A stretch of 61,489 nt of DNA from Paraglaciecola polaris LMG 21857 (GTDB taxonomy: Bacteria > Pseudomonadota > Gammaproteobacteria > Enterobacterales > Alteromonadaceae), in NCBI RefSeq assembly GCF_000315055.1, contig NZ_BAER01000006.1, positions 1-61,489 of the forward strand. Reading direction: 5' to 3'. How positions within the stretch are numbered: position 1 is the stretch's first letter; each line of letters opens with the position of its first letter. Below the pieces are notes generated by a model, which was not told the DNA's origin, searched no databases, and worked only from the letters and a program-made list of their open reading frames with translations. A program made the translations under genes and the position numbers. Of the stretch, positions 27,894 through 38,224 are shown in pieces.

Positions 27894-28704
27894 TTATTTT
27901 TCAATAAACGCTTGTTCAATAACGTAATGGCCTTGAGAGCGAGAATTTGCTTTGCTGAATCCTTTGTCGTCCAATATTTTAGCTAAGTCTTTGAGCATGG
28001 CGTCGTTACCACACAGCATAAAACGGTCATTTTCAGGATCGATATTCGGTAGATTTAAGTCGCCGCTGAGCTTATTTGATAACAAGAGTTCGGTGATACG
28101 CCCTTCATGATCCCGTAGTCCATCATTGCTTTTCAAGCTGTTATATTGATAAGGCTCTCGGGTTACCGTTGGGTAATACAATAATTTATCTTGTACGATG
28201 TCGCCAAAAAAACGGGTTGTTTGGCAAACCCACTTCGATTTCTTGTTGATATGCCAGCTCAGACGCCCAGCGTACTCCATGCACTAAAATAATTTTTTCA
28301 AACTGATCGTAGATATTTGGGTCTTGAATAATACTCATAAAAGGCGCTAAGCCTGTACCTGTGCTCAATAAATAGAGATTTTTCCCCGGTTGTAGATAAC
28401 CCGCGACTAAGGTACCCGTTGCACGCGTCGTTAACATGACCTCATCACCGGCTTGAATTTTTTGCAGTTCAGATGTAAGCGCGCCATCTGGCACTTTGAT
28501 GCTAAAGAACTCTAATTCGTCTGCATAATTTGCACTGGCAATACTGTATGCACGCATCAGTGGTTTGCCAGCAAGCTCTAAACCGATCATCACAAACTGA
28601 CCACTTTCAAAGGTAAATGATTTCTGGCGCGTCGTTTTAAAACTAAATAACGTTTCGTTCCAATGGTGAACGAAAGTCACACATTCTTTGATTACATTGC
28701 GCAT
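27894..28704 (-). pseudogene. fpr: ferredoxin-NADP(+) reductase, Fpr-like, split by a one-base frameshift
   Basis: The N-terminal frame (28704 to 28186) encodes the FAD domain (SGQFVMIGLELAG, then LMRAYSIASANYADELEFFS) and the start of the NADP domain (LYLLSTGTGLAPFMSIIQD). It ends in the spurious tail WRHRTR. The rest (FFGDIVQDKLLYYPTVTREP, then FMLCGNDAMLKDLAKIL) continues in another frame to 27894. The joint is a T7 run (A7 at 28206-28212 on the plus strand); six T would give NPFFGDIVQDK. A correct product would be near 248 residues, the normal Fpr length. Either a fresh mutation or a homopolymer base-call error explains it. An ATG inside the second frame does not make a functional protein. 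Confidence 0.88.
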
Positions 28705-28887
28705 GATTTAATTTTCCCCCTGTTTGATATGCTGTGATTATCTCAGAAATAACCAAATGATAATAGTTCCTATTAGCATTTAATTGTAACAAATGTATTT
28801 TTTACTTTACTCAGGTCAATAGAAGCTTTAGGTATGCTCGTTAAAGTCAGGATTTATCAAAGTGGCCCGAGGCTTCCCCTACTATCT

Positions 28888-28940
28888 GCACCCAATTATA
28901 TTTAAGCGCACCAAGCTTGCACTTAAATATAAATGGGTGC
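28888..28940. repeat. 19-bp inverted repeat with 15-base loop, unknown function
   Basis: GCACCCAATTATATTTAAG (28888-28906) pairs with CTTAAATATAAATGGGTGC (28922-28940) with a single mismatch. There is no U-tract and no adjacent stop codon (the nearest starts are 184 bp and 394 bp away), so it is not an ordinary terminator. It could be a short MITE-like element, a recombination site or a large operator. The rest of 28705-29333 shows no gene. Confidence 0.6.
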
Positions 28941-29333
28941 TGGTCACGCTAAACTTAAACGATTAAGATTAGTAAAATAAAGAAATACGTAAGAAAGTGC
29001 GGATCTGAACATGAGCAACGCTTGCCACTCGACAGTGAATTATATTGTCAGCGTTGTGCTCAGTAACAATTTGGCACTAATTAAGTGGTCTAATACGGCC
29101 GATAAAAAGATATGGCGTATTTTTTGCTCGAATGTTTTGTATTAGTGGTGGAACGATCCAAAAAATACGACTAACGGGTAATTTTACCATGTTCAATAAG
29201 ATGATATAAATTTTAAAGCCTGTATTAAACCCAATTATACCGCGTGATTATCATATTTGTGTATTACAGATAAGTTAATCTGCATTTTTCAGAAGCCCTT
29301 TCCCTGCTTCTCCAGAATTTATTAGGATACCCT

Positions 29334-32300
29334 ATGCAAAACCTCGAACTAAACACGCAACTCGACGCGTATTATCAGCAAATTAAGTCTGTCATTTTAG
29401 ACAAACAACACCCTGTGAGCGGCTTGCTGCCAGCTAGCACTGCCATTACTGTGCATGGTAACTATCAAGACGCTTGGGTACGTGACAACGTATACAGCAT
29501 ACTGGCGGTATGGGGCTTAGCTCTAGCGTATCGTAATGTAGATAATGACAATGGTCGAGGCTACGAGTTACAACAACGTACAGTCAAACTGATGCGTGGA
29601 TTGTTGCGCTCAATGATGGCGCAATCAACGAAAGTTGAAGCCTTTAAGAGAACTCGTCAACCCATAGATGCGCTGCATGCAAAATACGATACCGCTACGG
29701 GTGACAGCGTGGTGGGCGATTCTGAATGGGGCCATTTGCAAATTGATGCCACCTCGGTATTTCTGCTGACACTTACCCAAATGATTGCGTCTGGCCTTGA
29801 CGTTATCTGGTCAGACGAAGAAGTATGTTTTGTACAAAACTTGGTGTACTACATCGAGCGAGCGTACCGCACGCCTGATTTTGGTATTTGGGAGCGAGGC
29901 GCTAAAAGTAACAGCGGTAGCGTTGAATTAAACGCCAGCTCGTTGGGCATGGCAAAAGCGGCTCTTGAAGCCTTATCAGGTTTTAACCTTTATGGTGCTA
30001 AGGGCTCCCTTAGTTCGGTGATCCACGTAATCCCAGACAACATTGCCCAATCTAATATCACATTGAGTGCCATGTTACCCAGGGAGTCAAACACCAAAGA
30101 AATTGATGCTGCTTTGCTTAGCGTTATCGGCTTTCCTGCTTTTGCAGTGCAAGATAAAGCATTAGCAGATAAGGTACGTCACGACATTGTGACTAAATTA
30201 GAGGGCCGCTATGGACTGAAGCGCTTCTTACGTGATGGTCATCAAACGGTACTTGAAGATGAAGCAAGATTGCATTACGAAGATAAAGAACTGAAACAGT
30301 TTGAAAACATTGAATCTGAATGGCCGTTATTTTATGCCTACCTGTATTTAGATGCTCTTTTTTCCGATAATAAACCGCAAATTGCCCATTATCGTGACCG
30401 TTTAGATAAGGTTCTTGTAGAACAGAATGGGTTTAAATTACTGCCTGAATTATATTTTGTGCCTAAAGCGTCTATTGACGCGGAACGAGCAGCTCCTCAA
30501 TCACAAGATCGCTTGCCTAATGAGAACGTGCCCTTAGTGTGGGCGCAAAGCCTATTCTTGCTTGGCTCCATGTTACAAGATGGCTTGTTGCGCCCGGGAG
30601 ATTTAGATCCCCTTGGACGCCGTCATGCCAAACCAACCATGAAGCCAGTGGTGCAATTAATATTTATATCAGAAGATGAAACACTACAACAAGAGCTAGC
30701 AGCACATGGCGTGGCCACTGAAACCTTAAGTGATATTGCCCCTGTCAAAGTATATCGCCCAGAAGACATCGCCGCCGTGCACGGACAAGTCGGTCGCTGT
30801 GATAGTTTGGGCCTGACCGGCCGTATACCGCGTATGCTTAAAAGCCTAACCACAAGCCGGGTGTATATGTTTAATAAACAACGAGCTGTGTGTTTAACCC
30901 CCTCTTTTATGCAACACGAGTACTTTTTAAGTTACGACATTGATTTTCTGGTGCGTCGCTTTAAAAGTGAGCTGAGCTATTTACACCGTAATTGGACCGA
31001 AGTAGGCCGCCCCACCGTCACCGTTTTACTGACCCATAATTTACTGGGGGCTGAGCGCAGCTCGTTTTTCGAATTAATGGCTCAAATTGCTACCGGGGAA
31101 GTAGATGATGTACCCGTCAAGCACGGAACAATGGCCCAGCTAACCCCAACTTCTGCTGTGGAGCGGGTTGAGCAATTGAATGATTTAATATTACCAAGTG
31201 AGCCCCTTAGCGAGTTGTTTTCCCATTCATGCACCCTGTCCCTTGCGGGTCATCATATTGCACTGTCATCTGATCAAGAGCGCGAGATAGATGTGTCATC
31301 AGATACAACTGACCTGCTTACCCGTTTAGAAAAATCCGACAACTTGTATCAGCAGATAGCCTTGCTCGCCGCGCTGAGTAAACTGCTGGGTGTAGACTCC
31401 AGGATCAGCTACCAAGGTCAACAGCACACGATTAAAGCATTGATTGAAGAAGTCTATTTGCAAGCAGGTCGCTTGCGCTTATGGTCTGTTTTACGCCATG
31501 CATCGGGCTTATTAGGTAAAGTTGATGGTGATTTAGGGCTCGCAGTCAGTGCGTTACTTGTGGCACAAAAGTTTATTCAAGTTGGCCGCGCTTACAGTGA
31601 TGACTCATTAATATCTAAGACTTTACAAGATGATGAATTACTTGCCAAAATCAGTCAATTCTGCCGCGAAGATGTGCGCGACCAGGTATTAACGCAAGAA
31701 GTACTCTTGTGCTTAGGCATGTTAGTCAAAGCACGACCTAAGCTATTTAGTGAATTGTTGACTGTGCGTGTTAGTTACCTGATTATTTTGCTCACCAGTC
31801 AGATTTCTCGTGAACATCATAAGACGCCAGATGAAGCATACGAACATATTATGAACTTGGCCCCGTCAGATATTCAGGATCAAATTGAAGCTGTGCTTGA
31901 GGAGTACCAAAACTTAACAGACCTTCCCATGAAGCTCGAAGAGCTGCATGCGGAATGCCATTCAGGCAAGCTCGATTGGGATCAAGATCTGGGTTTAGAA
32001 GAGCTGTCAGAACCAACTGAGGGTTGGTACGTTTGGCGACAACATCAAGGTGTTATTGACAGAAGACCTGCCGGTTTTATTCCTCAAGTATGGAGTATTT
32101 TTAAGCATACGACAGGTCTAGTGATTGGTAACAAAATGGATAAACGTAATCGCATAGCCAGCGACATGGTGCTAAGCGATATGACCCAAGGAGAAGCTGC
32201 GTTTGCGCTGCTTATCGAGCAGATGTTGAATAATATTCAGGCACCTGAATATAGACAACTGACGGTTGAAACATTAAGTGCACTGGGCAGGTTTTTCGAA

Positions 32301-32555
32301 CAGAACCCAAGTTTGCAAGTAGACGAAGCGCTGACGATTGATGTCACTATCGGTCATGCTGTTCACCTCGCCTATGGTGAATTACACCCTGAGCGCATAG
32401 CAAATTACTCGGAATTCAAAGGTCAAGCTTGGGACAGTTTTTATAATCGCTCTCCCATGGAAACGACCTTTTTCATTGTATCAGCGCTGCGTAAATTATT
32501 GACTGTGCGCCCCGTTAAAGAGATGGAAGTTGAAATGGATAATGTGGCTTCTTGA
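29334..32555 (+). CDS. phosphorylase kinase alpha/beta-subunit homologue (GH15-like, full length)
   Basis: This 1073-residue soluble protein resembles the regulatory alpha/beta subunits of animal phosphorylase kinase from end to end. Diagnostic blocks include GLLPAS near residue 32, DAWVRDNVYSILAVWGLALA near 50, VVGDSEWGHLQIDATSVFLL near 125, FGIWERG near 185, VELNASSLGMAKAALEALSG near 200 and the C-terminal APEYRQLTVETLSALG. The first 420 or so residues form a GH15 (glucoamylase-like) fold, with Glu in IWERG matching the family's general acid. The remainder matches the central and C-terminal regulatory parts. No kinase, calmodulin or phosphorylase gene is adjacent. It may be a carbohydrate enzyme or a sensor of glucans. 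An AGGA site precedes the ATG. Confidence 0.9.
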   Translation: MQNLELNTQLDAYYQQIKSVILDKQHPVSGLLPASTAITVHGNYQDAWVRDNVYSILAVWGLALAYRNVDNDNGRGYELQQRTVKLMRGLLRSMMAQSTKVEAFKRTRQPIDALHAKYDTATGDSVVGDSEWGHLQIDATSVFLLTLTQMIASGLDVIWSDEEVCFVQNLVYYIERAYRTPDFGIWERGAKSNSGSVELNASSLGMAKAALEALSGFNLYGAKGSLSSVIHVIPDNIAQSNITLSAMLPRESNTKEIDAALLSVIGFPAFAVQDKALADKVRHDIVTKLEGRYGLKRFLRDGHQTVLEDEARLHYEDKELKQFENIESEWPLFYAYLYLDALFSDNKPQIAHYRDRLDKVLVEQNGFKLLPELYFVPKASIDAERAAPQSQDRLPNENVPLVWAQSLFLLGSMLQDGLLRPGDLDPLGRRHAKPTMKPVVQLIFISEDETLQQELAAHGVATETLSDIAPVKVYRPEDIAAVHGQVGRCDSLGLTGRIPRMLKSLTTSRVYMFNKQRAVCLTPSFMQHEYFLSYDIDFLVRRFKSELSYLHRNWTEVGRPTVTVLLTHNLLGAERSSFFELMAQIATGEVDDVPVKHGTMAQLTPTSAVERVEQLNDLILPSEPLSELFSHSCTLSLAGHHIALSSDQEREIDVSSDTTDLLTRLEKSDNLYQQIALLAALSKLLGVDSRISYQGQQHTIKALIEEVYLQAGRLRLWSVLRHASGLLGKVDGDLGLAVSALLVAQKFIQVGRAYSDDSLISKTLQDDELLAKISQFCREDVRDQVLTQEVLLCLGMLVKARPKLFSELLTVRVSYLIILLTSQISREHHKTPDEAYEHIMNLAPSDIQDQIEAVLEEYQNLTDLPMKLEELHAECHSGKLDWDQDLGLEELSEPTEGWYVWRQHQGVIDRRPAGFIPQVWSIFKHTTGLVIGNKMDKRNRIASDMVLSDMTQGEAAFALLIEQMLNNIQAPEYRQLTVETLSALGRFFEQNPSLQVDEALTIDVTIGHAVHLAYGELHPERIANYSEFKGQAWDSFYNRSPMETTFFIVSALRKLLTVRPVKEMEVEMDNVAS

Positions 32556-32620
32556 GCAACTAAATAATCAAGTCAGCTGCCAACAAATGCCTTAACTGAA
32601 GGCGTGAAAAATCATTAGAT

Positions 32621-32639
32621 ACAAGGGCCAGCCCCTTGT
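32621..32639 (+). terminator. weak hairpin after the phosphorylase-kinase-like gene
   Basis: ACAAGGG (32621-32627) pairs with CCCTTGT (32633-32639) around five bases, followed by a T-rich but interrupted stretch. It lies 66 bp past the stop codon and may end that transcript. Confidence 0.4.
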
Positions 32640-32846
32640 GTCTTTGTTGATTGATATAGAAATACAACCCTTCATAGCCATTTATTCAAACCTGTTCCCC
32701 CACCGCAACCATCTTGTTAACACACTGTTAAATATAATTATTTTAAAAAATATTCGTTAAGTTGCAACGTAAACCGTTCGCATATTGGTCAAATATTAGT
32801 AGACTGACGGGCTGTGCTTGAGTCTTTCATATGGAATGTTTTGTGA

Positions 32847-33464
32847 ATGCCTGATTTAACCATACTCGCTGTTTTTATACCGACATTTTTCTTTGTTTCT
32901 ATTACTCCAGGCATGTGTATGACCCTTGCCATGACCTTAGGCATGAGTGTGGGTGTGCGCCGCACATTGTGGATGATGTTAGGTGAAGTATTTGGCGTGG
33001 CATTAGTCGCCATAGCTGCGGTAGTCGGCGTAGCCAGTATCATGTTAAATTATCCCGCTGTGTTTCAGGTTTTTAAATGGCTCGGCGCAGCTTATTTAGG
33101 TTATTTGGGCACTAAGATGTTCATCGCCAAAGGACACATGAACACTGGCGATACCCCCACAGGTCCAGCCTCACGTATCGGGCTTGCCTCTCAAGGTTTT
33201 ATCACCGCCATTGCAAACCCTAAAGGCTGGGCGTTTATGGTCAGCTTATTACCACCTTTTATTAGTTTATCTAAACCGTTAACGGGACAGCTTATGGTAC
33301 TCGTTGGCTTAATCATGTTGAGCGAATTTGTATGTATGTTGATTTATGCCACCGGCGGTAAAAGTTTACGCATGTTTCTTAATCGCAATGACAATATACG
33401 CTGGATGAACCGTATTGCTGGCAGTTTATTAATCGGTGTCGGTGTGTGGTTAGCATTGGTGTAA
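32847..33464 (+). CDS. LysE/RhtB-family amino-acid exporter
   Basis: This is a 205-residue inner-membrane protein with about six hydrophobic segments. The family signature lies near the N-terminus (FFFVSITPGMCMTLAMTLGM), followed by GVRRTLWMMLGEVFGVALVA and FKWLGAAYLGYLGTKMF, and later FITAIANPKGWAFM with the conserved NPK. It should export an amino acid or a related small molecule such as a homoserine derivative. The substrate cannot be told. It converges with the response-regulator gene, 11 bp between stops, and stands alone on its strand. Confidence 0.92.
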   Translation: MPDLTILAVFIPTFFFVSITPGMCMTLAMTLGMSVGVRRTLWMMLGEVFGVALVAIAAVVGVASIMLNYPAVFQVFKWLGAAYLGYLGTKMFIAKGHMNTGDTPTGPASRIGLASQGFITAIANPKGWAFMVSLLPPFISLSKPLTGQLMVLVGLIMLSEFVCMLIYATGGKSLRMFLNRNDNIRWMNRIAGSLLIGVGVWLALV

Positions 33465-33475
33465 TACTTAAATGT

Positions 33476-34123
33476 TTATTTATCGACTAGGCCGTGATCG
33501 ACCGCATAACAAATCAGTTCCGCCAATGATTCAATATTAAGCTTGCTTTTCATGTTGCGTCTGTGGGCTTCAACCGTACGAAAACTGATATTCAAAATCC
33601 GTGCTATTTCTTTACTAGATTTTCCTTGTGCTACATGGGTAAGTATCAGTTGCTCGCGAGTCGTGAGTTTTTGACTGGTGTCCTTGGCAGGCTTATCAAT
33701 TAACATTTTCGCTATCGAGCTACTGAAATGCGTCTGCCCTTTCGCCACCGCTTTAATGGCGTAATACACCTCTTCTGACGTGGTGTCTTTTAAGATATAA
33801 CCCGACGCACCTGCTTGAATAGAGCTAGTAACAAATTCCGCACTGTCATGCATACTAAAGATCAGTACTTTAGTATCTTCTAAACGATCGGTAATGATTT
33901 CGGTTGCATCAATTCCGTTCATAGAAGGCATGCTGATATCCATTAGGATCACATCTGGTTTTAATGCTAAGGCCTTTTCCAGTGCGTCTTTTCCATCATG
34001 CGTCATCCCGACTATCTCGATATCATCATAAAACGACAAACACGCGCTCAAGCCCCCTTGCACCATGGGGTGATCATCAACCAATAAAATACGGGTGGGT
34101 AGCTCAGGTTGTATTGTGCTCAT
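33476..34123 (-). CDS. NarL/LuxR-family response regulator
   Basis: This is a 215-residue response regulator. The receiver (residues 10-130) has the acidic pair in LLVDDHP, phosphoacceptor Asp62 in VILMDISMPSMNG and the conserved Lys in GYILKDTTSEEV. The C-terminal LuxR-type helix-turn-helix contains KLTTREQLILTHVAQGKSSK and SFRTVEAHRRNMKSKL. The gene is intact and overlaps its partner kinase gene by 4 bp. That kinase is broken, so the regulator is probably an orphan now unless another donor phosphorylates it. Its original target was probably the divergent TRAP transporter operon. Confidence 0.93.
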   Translation of the reverse strand: MSTIQPELPTRILLVDDHPMVQGGLSACLSFYDDIEIVGMTHDGKDALEKALALKPDVILMDISMPSMNGIDATEIITDRLEDTKVLIFSMHDSAEFVTSSIQAGASGYILKDTTSEEVYYAIKAVAKGQTHFSSSIAKMLIDKPAKDTSQKLTTREQLILTHVAQGKSSKEIARILNISFRTVEAHRRNMKSKLNIESLAELICYAVDHGLVDK

Positions 34124-35422
34124 GCAAGAGTGCCTTTTGTCACAGTTTGATTATTAGCGTAGCTAGTTTTTGGGATACGTGCCTTTATTAGGGTACCGCT
34201 TGATGATGATTGCACACTAAATTCGCCTAAGTGATACTCAACCCGCTCTGCCAAGTTACGTAACCCAATCCCGTACTCGTCAGTTTTGTCATTTAATTGG
34301 CTATCAAATCCTCGGCCGTTATCACTGATGCTCAACGTTAACCACTTGTCTTTGATGGACATATCGATATTGACTTCTGTAGCGTGGGCATGCTTTTGCA
34401 CGTTGATCAGAGACTCTTGTACAACCCTATACAAGGTCGTACTAATACTGTCTTGTACTAATTTACGTACCGCTGGTTTGGTGATGTTGACGGCAATGCC
34501 AGTTTGCTCACTAAACTCTACAGCAAGGGCATCCATAGCCGCAGATAAGCCCAGTTCATCCAAAATTCTTGGGTGTAAATGGTGAGAAATACGCCTAATT
34601 TCATTGATCGCGTCTCGTAAATTACTTTGTGCATGCTCAAGGGGCTGTGGTTTATCAACCTTCGCTTTCGCTAACCATAGGCCGGTGGCTTCCAGCGAAT
34701 ACTTAATCGATACCATCATGTAATTATCGGGAAATATGCCGACGCTCTTCTTCTTGCATATTAATTATCTTAAGGCCTAACTCACTGATTTTTTGATCTG
34801 TTTTCTTTTTTTTGCTTAAGTTTAGAATGAGTCCAAGTAGAAAGATGACAAATATCGAAGACATGGCCACCAGCAAAATAATCTGCTTGGTTTTATTAAT
34901 ATGTTGGTCTATTTCACGTTGCAGTTTATTTAATTGGTTGTTTACATCATCTAAGTACACACCCGTTCCGATCATCCAGTTCCACTTTTCCAAAAATACT
35001 GAATAGCCCATTTTTTCAGACATTTCATCTGACGATGGTTTACGCCAAGGGTAACGATAAAATCCACCACCGGCTTTGGCATTTCTAATTAATATTTGAA
35101 CGGTTTTATCGCCCTGCTCACTTTCTAAGTCCCACCAATTCTCCCCAACTCGATAAGGTTCTTTAGGATGCACTACGCCGTTACCTTCTCCGTCATACAC
35201 AAAAAAATACCCGTCAGCACCGCTATAAGTCATGTTATGAATAATCTCTGTGACTCGTGCCTTAGCTTCCCCATCATCTATATCACTGTTTTGGTAAGCA
35301 TCGGTCATGGCGGATACCGCTAAAAACGTATAATTCTTGAGTTCTTGATGCTTTTGCTCAATCAGGAAACTTTCTAATGTATCAACGCTTTGATTAGACA
35401 AATCACGATATTCATCTGTCAC
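34120..35422 (-). pseudogene. decayed sensor histidine kinase (Cache domain, HisKA_3), several lesions
   Basis: An upstream frame (35422 to 34724, starting at an internal GTG) encodes a Cache sensor (GADGYFFVYDGEGNGVVHP, then WNWMIGTGVYLDDV), one membrane span and the run EEERRHISR before TAA. The family continues ELHD here, so the stop replaces Glu just before the phosphoacceptor His. The codons LHDGI follow in the stopped frame, then the sequence jumps to VSIKYSLEAT in another frame and runs through the HATPase domain (RVVQESLINVQKHA, SDNGRGFD) to 34120. The jump fits loss of about 17 bases between short direct repeats. The first membrane span is missing. The product cannot autophosphorylate. 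Confidence 0.85.
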
Positions 35423-35461
35423 TAGGTAGTACGTCAGTATTTTGGTGATGCTAGCAAAAAT

Positions 35462-36313
<852 letters not shown>

Positions 36314-36395
36314 CCATACGATTGGCCTGCTATCAGCACATCTCGCTTGGTTAAAAAGTGTTTTGTGCTCGGTAGTCGCATGTCAGAGATTTATT

Positions 36396-36926
36396 ATGAA
36401 TTCAGTCGTTAAATTACTAGGCAAGTTTATAGATGGCGTAGGTCATCTCTGCAGTTTGCTGATGATGTTAATGATTTTGAACGTGTTTTATGACGTGGTG
36501 ATGCGCTATTTCTTTAACGAAGTTAGCATCGGCATGCAAGAGCTTGAATGGCATTTGTTTGCTGCCATGTTTATGTTTGGTATTGGTTACACCTTAAAGA
36601 CCGATTGCCACGTGCGAGTTGATGTACTGTACGACAACTTTAGTCCTCGCCTTCAAGCTTATATTAATTTATTTGGTGCACTGCTGTTTGTACTGCCCGT
36701 TACCATATTGATCCTTTACTACAGCTGGGACTACACCCTTGAAGCCTATGAAATGGGTGAAGGTAGTGCTGATCCCGGCGGTTTACCCCACCGCTTTATT
36801 ATTCGTGGCGTCATTCCTGCGTCGTCTGTGTTTCTTATCTTATGCACCTTCTACGTCATGTTGGAACAAATTCAGCGCCTAACCGGCCCTGATGTACCAT
36901 CTGGGCAACATAAGGATGCACTTTAA
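36396..36926 (+). CDS. dctQ: TRAP transporter small permease subunit (DctQ-like)
   Basis: This is a 176-residue membrane protein with four hydrophobic spans, as usual for DctQ: MMLMILNVFYDVVMRYFF with the conserved Arg after span 1, EWHLFAAMFMFGIGYTLKTD, INLFGALLFVLPVTILILY, and IIRGVIPASSVFLILCTFYV. I chose the ATG giving MNSVVKLL, which has AGAGA upstream and gives a normal N-terminus; an ATG overlapping the dctP stop would add 31 residues. The frame is intact and its end overlaps dctM by one base. With the dctP promoter deleted, expression is doubtful. Confidence 0.9.
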   Translation: MNSVVKLLGKFIDGVGHLCSLLMMLMILNVFYDVVMRYFFNEVSIGMQELEWHLFAAMFMFGIGYTLKTDCHVRVDVLYDNFSPRLQAYINLFGALLFVLPVTILILYYSWDYTLEAYEMGEGSADPGGLPHRFIIRGVIPASSVFLILCTFYVMLEQIQRLTGPDVPSGQHKDAL

Positions 36927-38206
36927 TGACAGGTTTAGTTTTATTTGGCATTGCACTTTTGTGCTTATTTCTCGGCTACTCCGTTGCATTTACTTTTGCG
37001 GGTGTCTCTGTACTGATAGGGGTCATCGTCTTAGGCGCAGATCTATTTGCTTTCATGCCATACCGCATCATGAGCATCATGGAAAACACCACTATGATGG
37101 CTATTCCCATGTTTGTATTTATGGGCATAGTGTTACAAAAAACCGGCCTTGCAGAACGCTTACTCGAATCATCAGCCAAGCTATTTGGCGGTATTTCAGG
37201 GGGTGTGGCGGTTTCCACTATAATCGTCGGCGCTTTGCTTGCAGCTTCAACCGGTGTGGTTGGCGCAAGTGTCGTTGCTATGGGCGTAATTTCGCTGCCT
37301 GTGATGTTAAAAAATAATTATCACCAACCCACGGCAGCTGGTGTAATATGCGCCGCCGGAACATTAGGGCAGATTATTCCACCTTCTATTATCTTAATAA
37401 TATTAGGTGATGTAATGGGAGTACCGGTTGGCGATTTGTTTCGTGCGGCTGTGATACCTGGGGTTTTACTGATAGTCGTTTACACCCTGTATATTTTGAT
37501 TTTGGGTAAAATAAAACCAGAATACTGTCCTCCAATTGAAGTGACCGAAGACAGGCGCACCATTCTGGTACAAGCGGTTAAAGATATCTTCCCGCCGTTG
37601 TTGTTGATTGTAACCGTATTAGGTTCAATTTTTACCGGTATTGCAACGCCTACCGAATCATCGGCTATCGGCGCTGTAGGTGCATTGGTGTTGTCGGCAA
37701 TTTATGGCCGCTTTTCATTCAAGAGGGTACATGAAATATCGGGTGAAACCGTTAAGGTAACCGCCATGATATTCGCAGTACTGGTGGGCGCAACAGCATT
37801 TTCCATGGTCTTTAGTTACTCCGGTAGTGAATATCTAGTAGAAGACTTTTTCACCCAACTACCCGGTGATAAATGGACGTTCATTATTCTTGCGATGTTG
37901 ACAATTATGCTACTGGGTTTCTTCATCGATTTTATTGAGATTTCGTTCCTAGTGGTGCCTATATTGACACCCGTAGCCATGTTACTGGACATCGATTTGA
38001 TTTGGTTCGCTATCTTAATTTCAATGAACTTACAAACGTCATTTTCAACCCCACCCTTTGGATTCAGTCTGTTTTATCTAAAAGGCGTGGCACCTAAATC
38101 ACTTAAAACGACCACCATTTATAAAGGTGTTATTCCCTTTATCCTGATGCAGGTATTGGTTTTATTACTGGTCATTTTGTTCCCTGAATATCTTATATTG
38201 CAATAA
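36926..38206 (+). CDS. dctM: TRAP transporter large permease subunit (DctM-like)
   Basis: This is a 426-residue polytopic permease with about twelve spans. Family blocks include NTTMMAIPMFVFMGIVLQKT, STGVVGASVVAMGVISLPVM, CAAGTLGQIIPPSIILII and GIATPTESSAIGAVGALVLS. It couples Na+ import to uptake of an organic acid delivered by the binding protein. The frame is fully open and it overlaps dctQ by one base. Because dctP is broken, the system should not work unless a second binding protein serves it. The porin gene follows 18 bp later in the same direction. Confidence 0.94.
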   Translation: MTGLVLFGIALLCLFLGYSVAFTFAGVSVLIGVIVLGADLFAFMPYRIMSIMENTTMMAIPMFVFMGIVLQKTGLAERLLESSAKLFGGISGGVAVSTIIVGALLAASTGVVGASVVAMGVISLPVMLKNNYHQPTAAGVICAAGTLGQIIPPSIILIILGDVMGVPVGDLFRAAVIPGVLLIVVYTLYILILGKIKPEYCPPIEVTEDRRTILVQAVKDIFPPLLLIVTVLGSIFTGIATPTESSAIGAVGALVLSAIYGRFSFKRVHEISGETVKVTAMIFAVLVGATAFSMVFSYSGSEYLVEDFFTQLPGDKWTFIILAMLTIMLLGFFIDFIEISFLVVPILTPVAMLLDIDLIWFAILISMNLQTSFSTPPFGFSLFYLKGVAPKSLKTTTIYKGVIPFILMQVLVLLLVILFPEYLILQ

Positions 38207-38224
38207 CACACACATAGGACACAC

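Noticed and set aside
27894-28280. The second Fpr frame as a separate reductase
   Set aside because: Its first residues are out-of-frame noise; real similarity begins at the T7 run and continues the upstream FAD-domain frame.
29334-32555. Plain annotation as a glucoamylase
   Set aside because: Only the first 40% matches GH15; the rest follows phosphorylase-kinase alpha/beta subunits, so a simple enzyme name would mislead.
36892-37317. A 141-residue Cys/His-rich open frame
   Set aside because: It is a shifted-frame shadow of the intact dctM gene.
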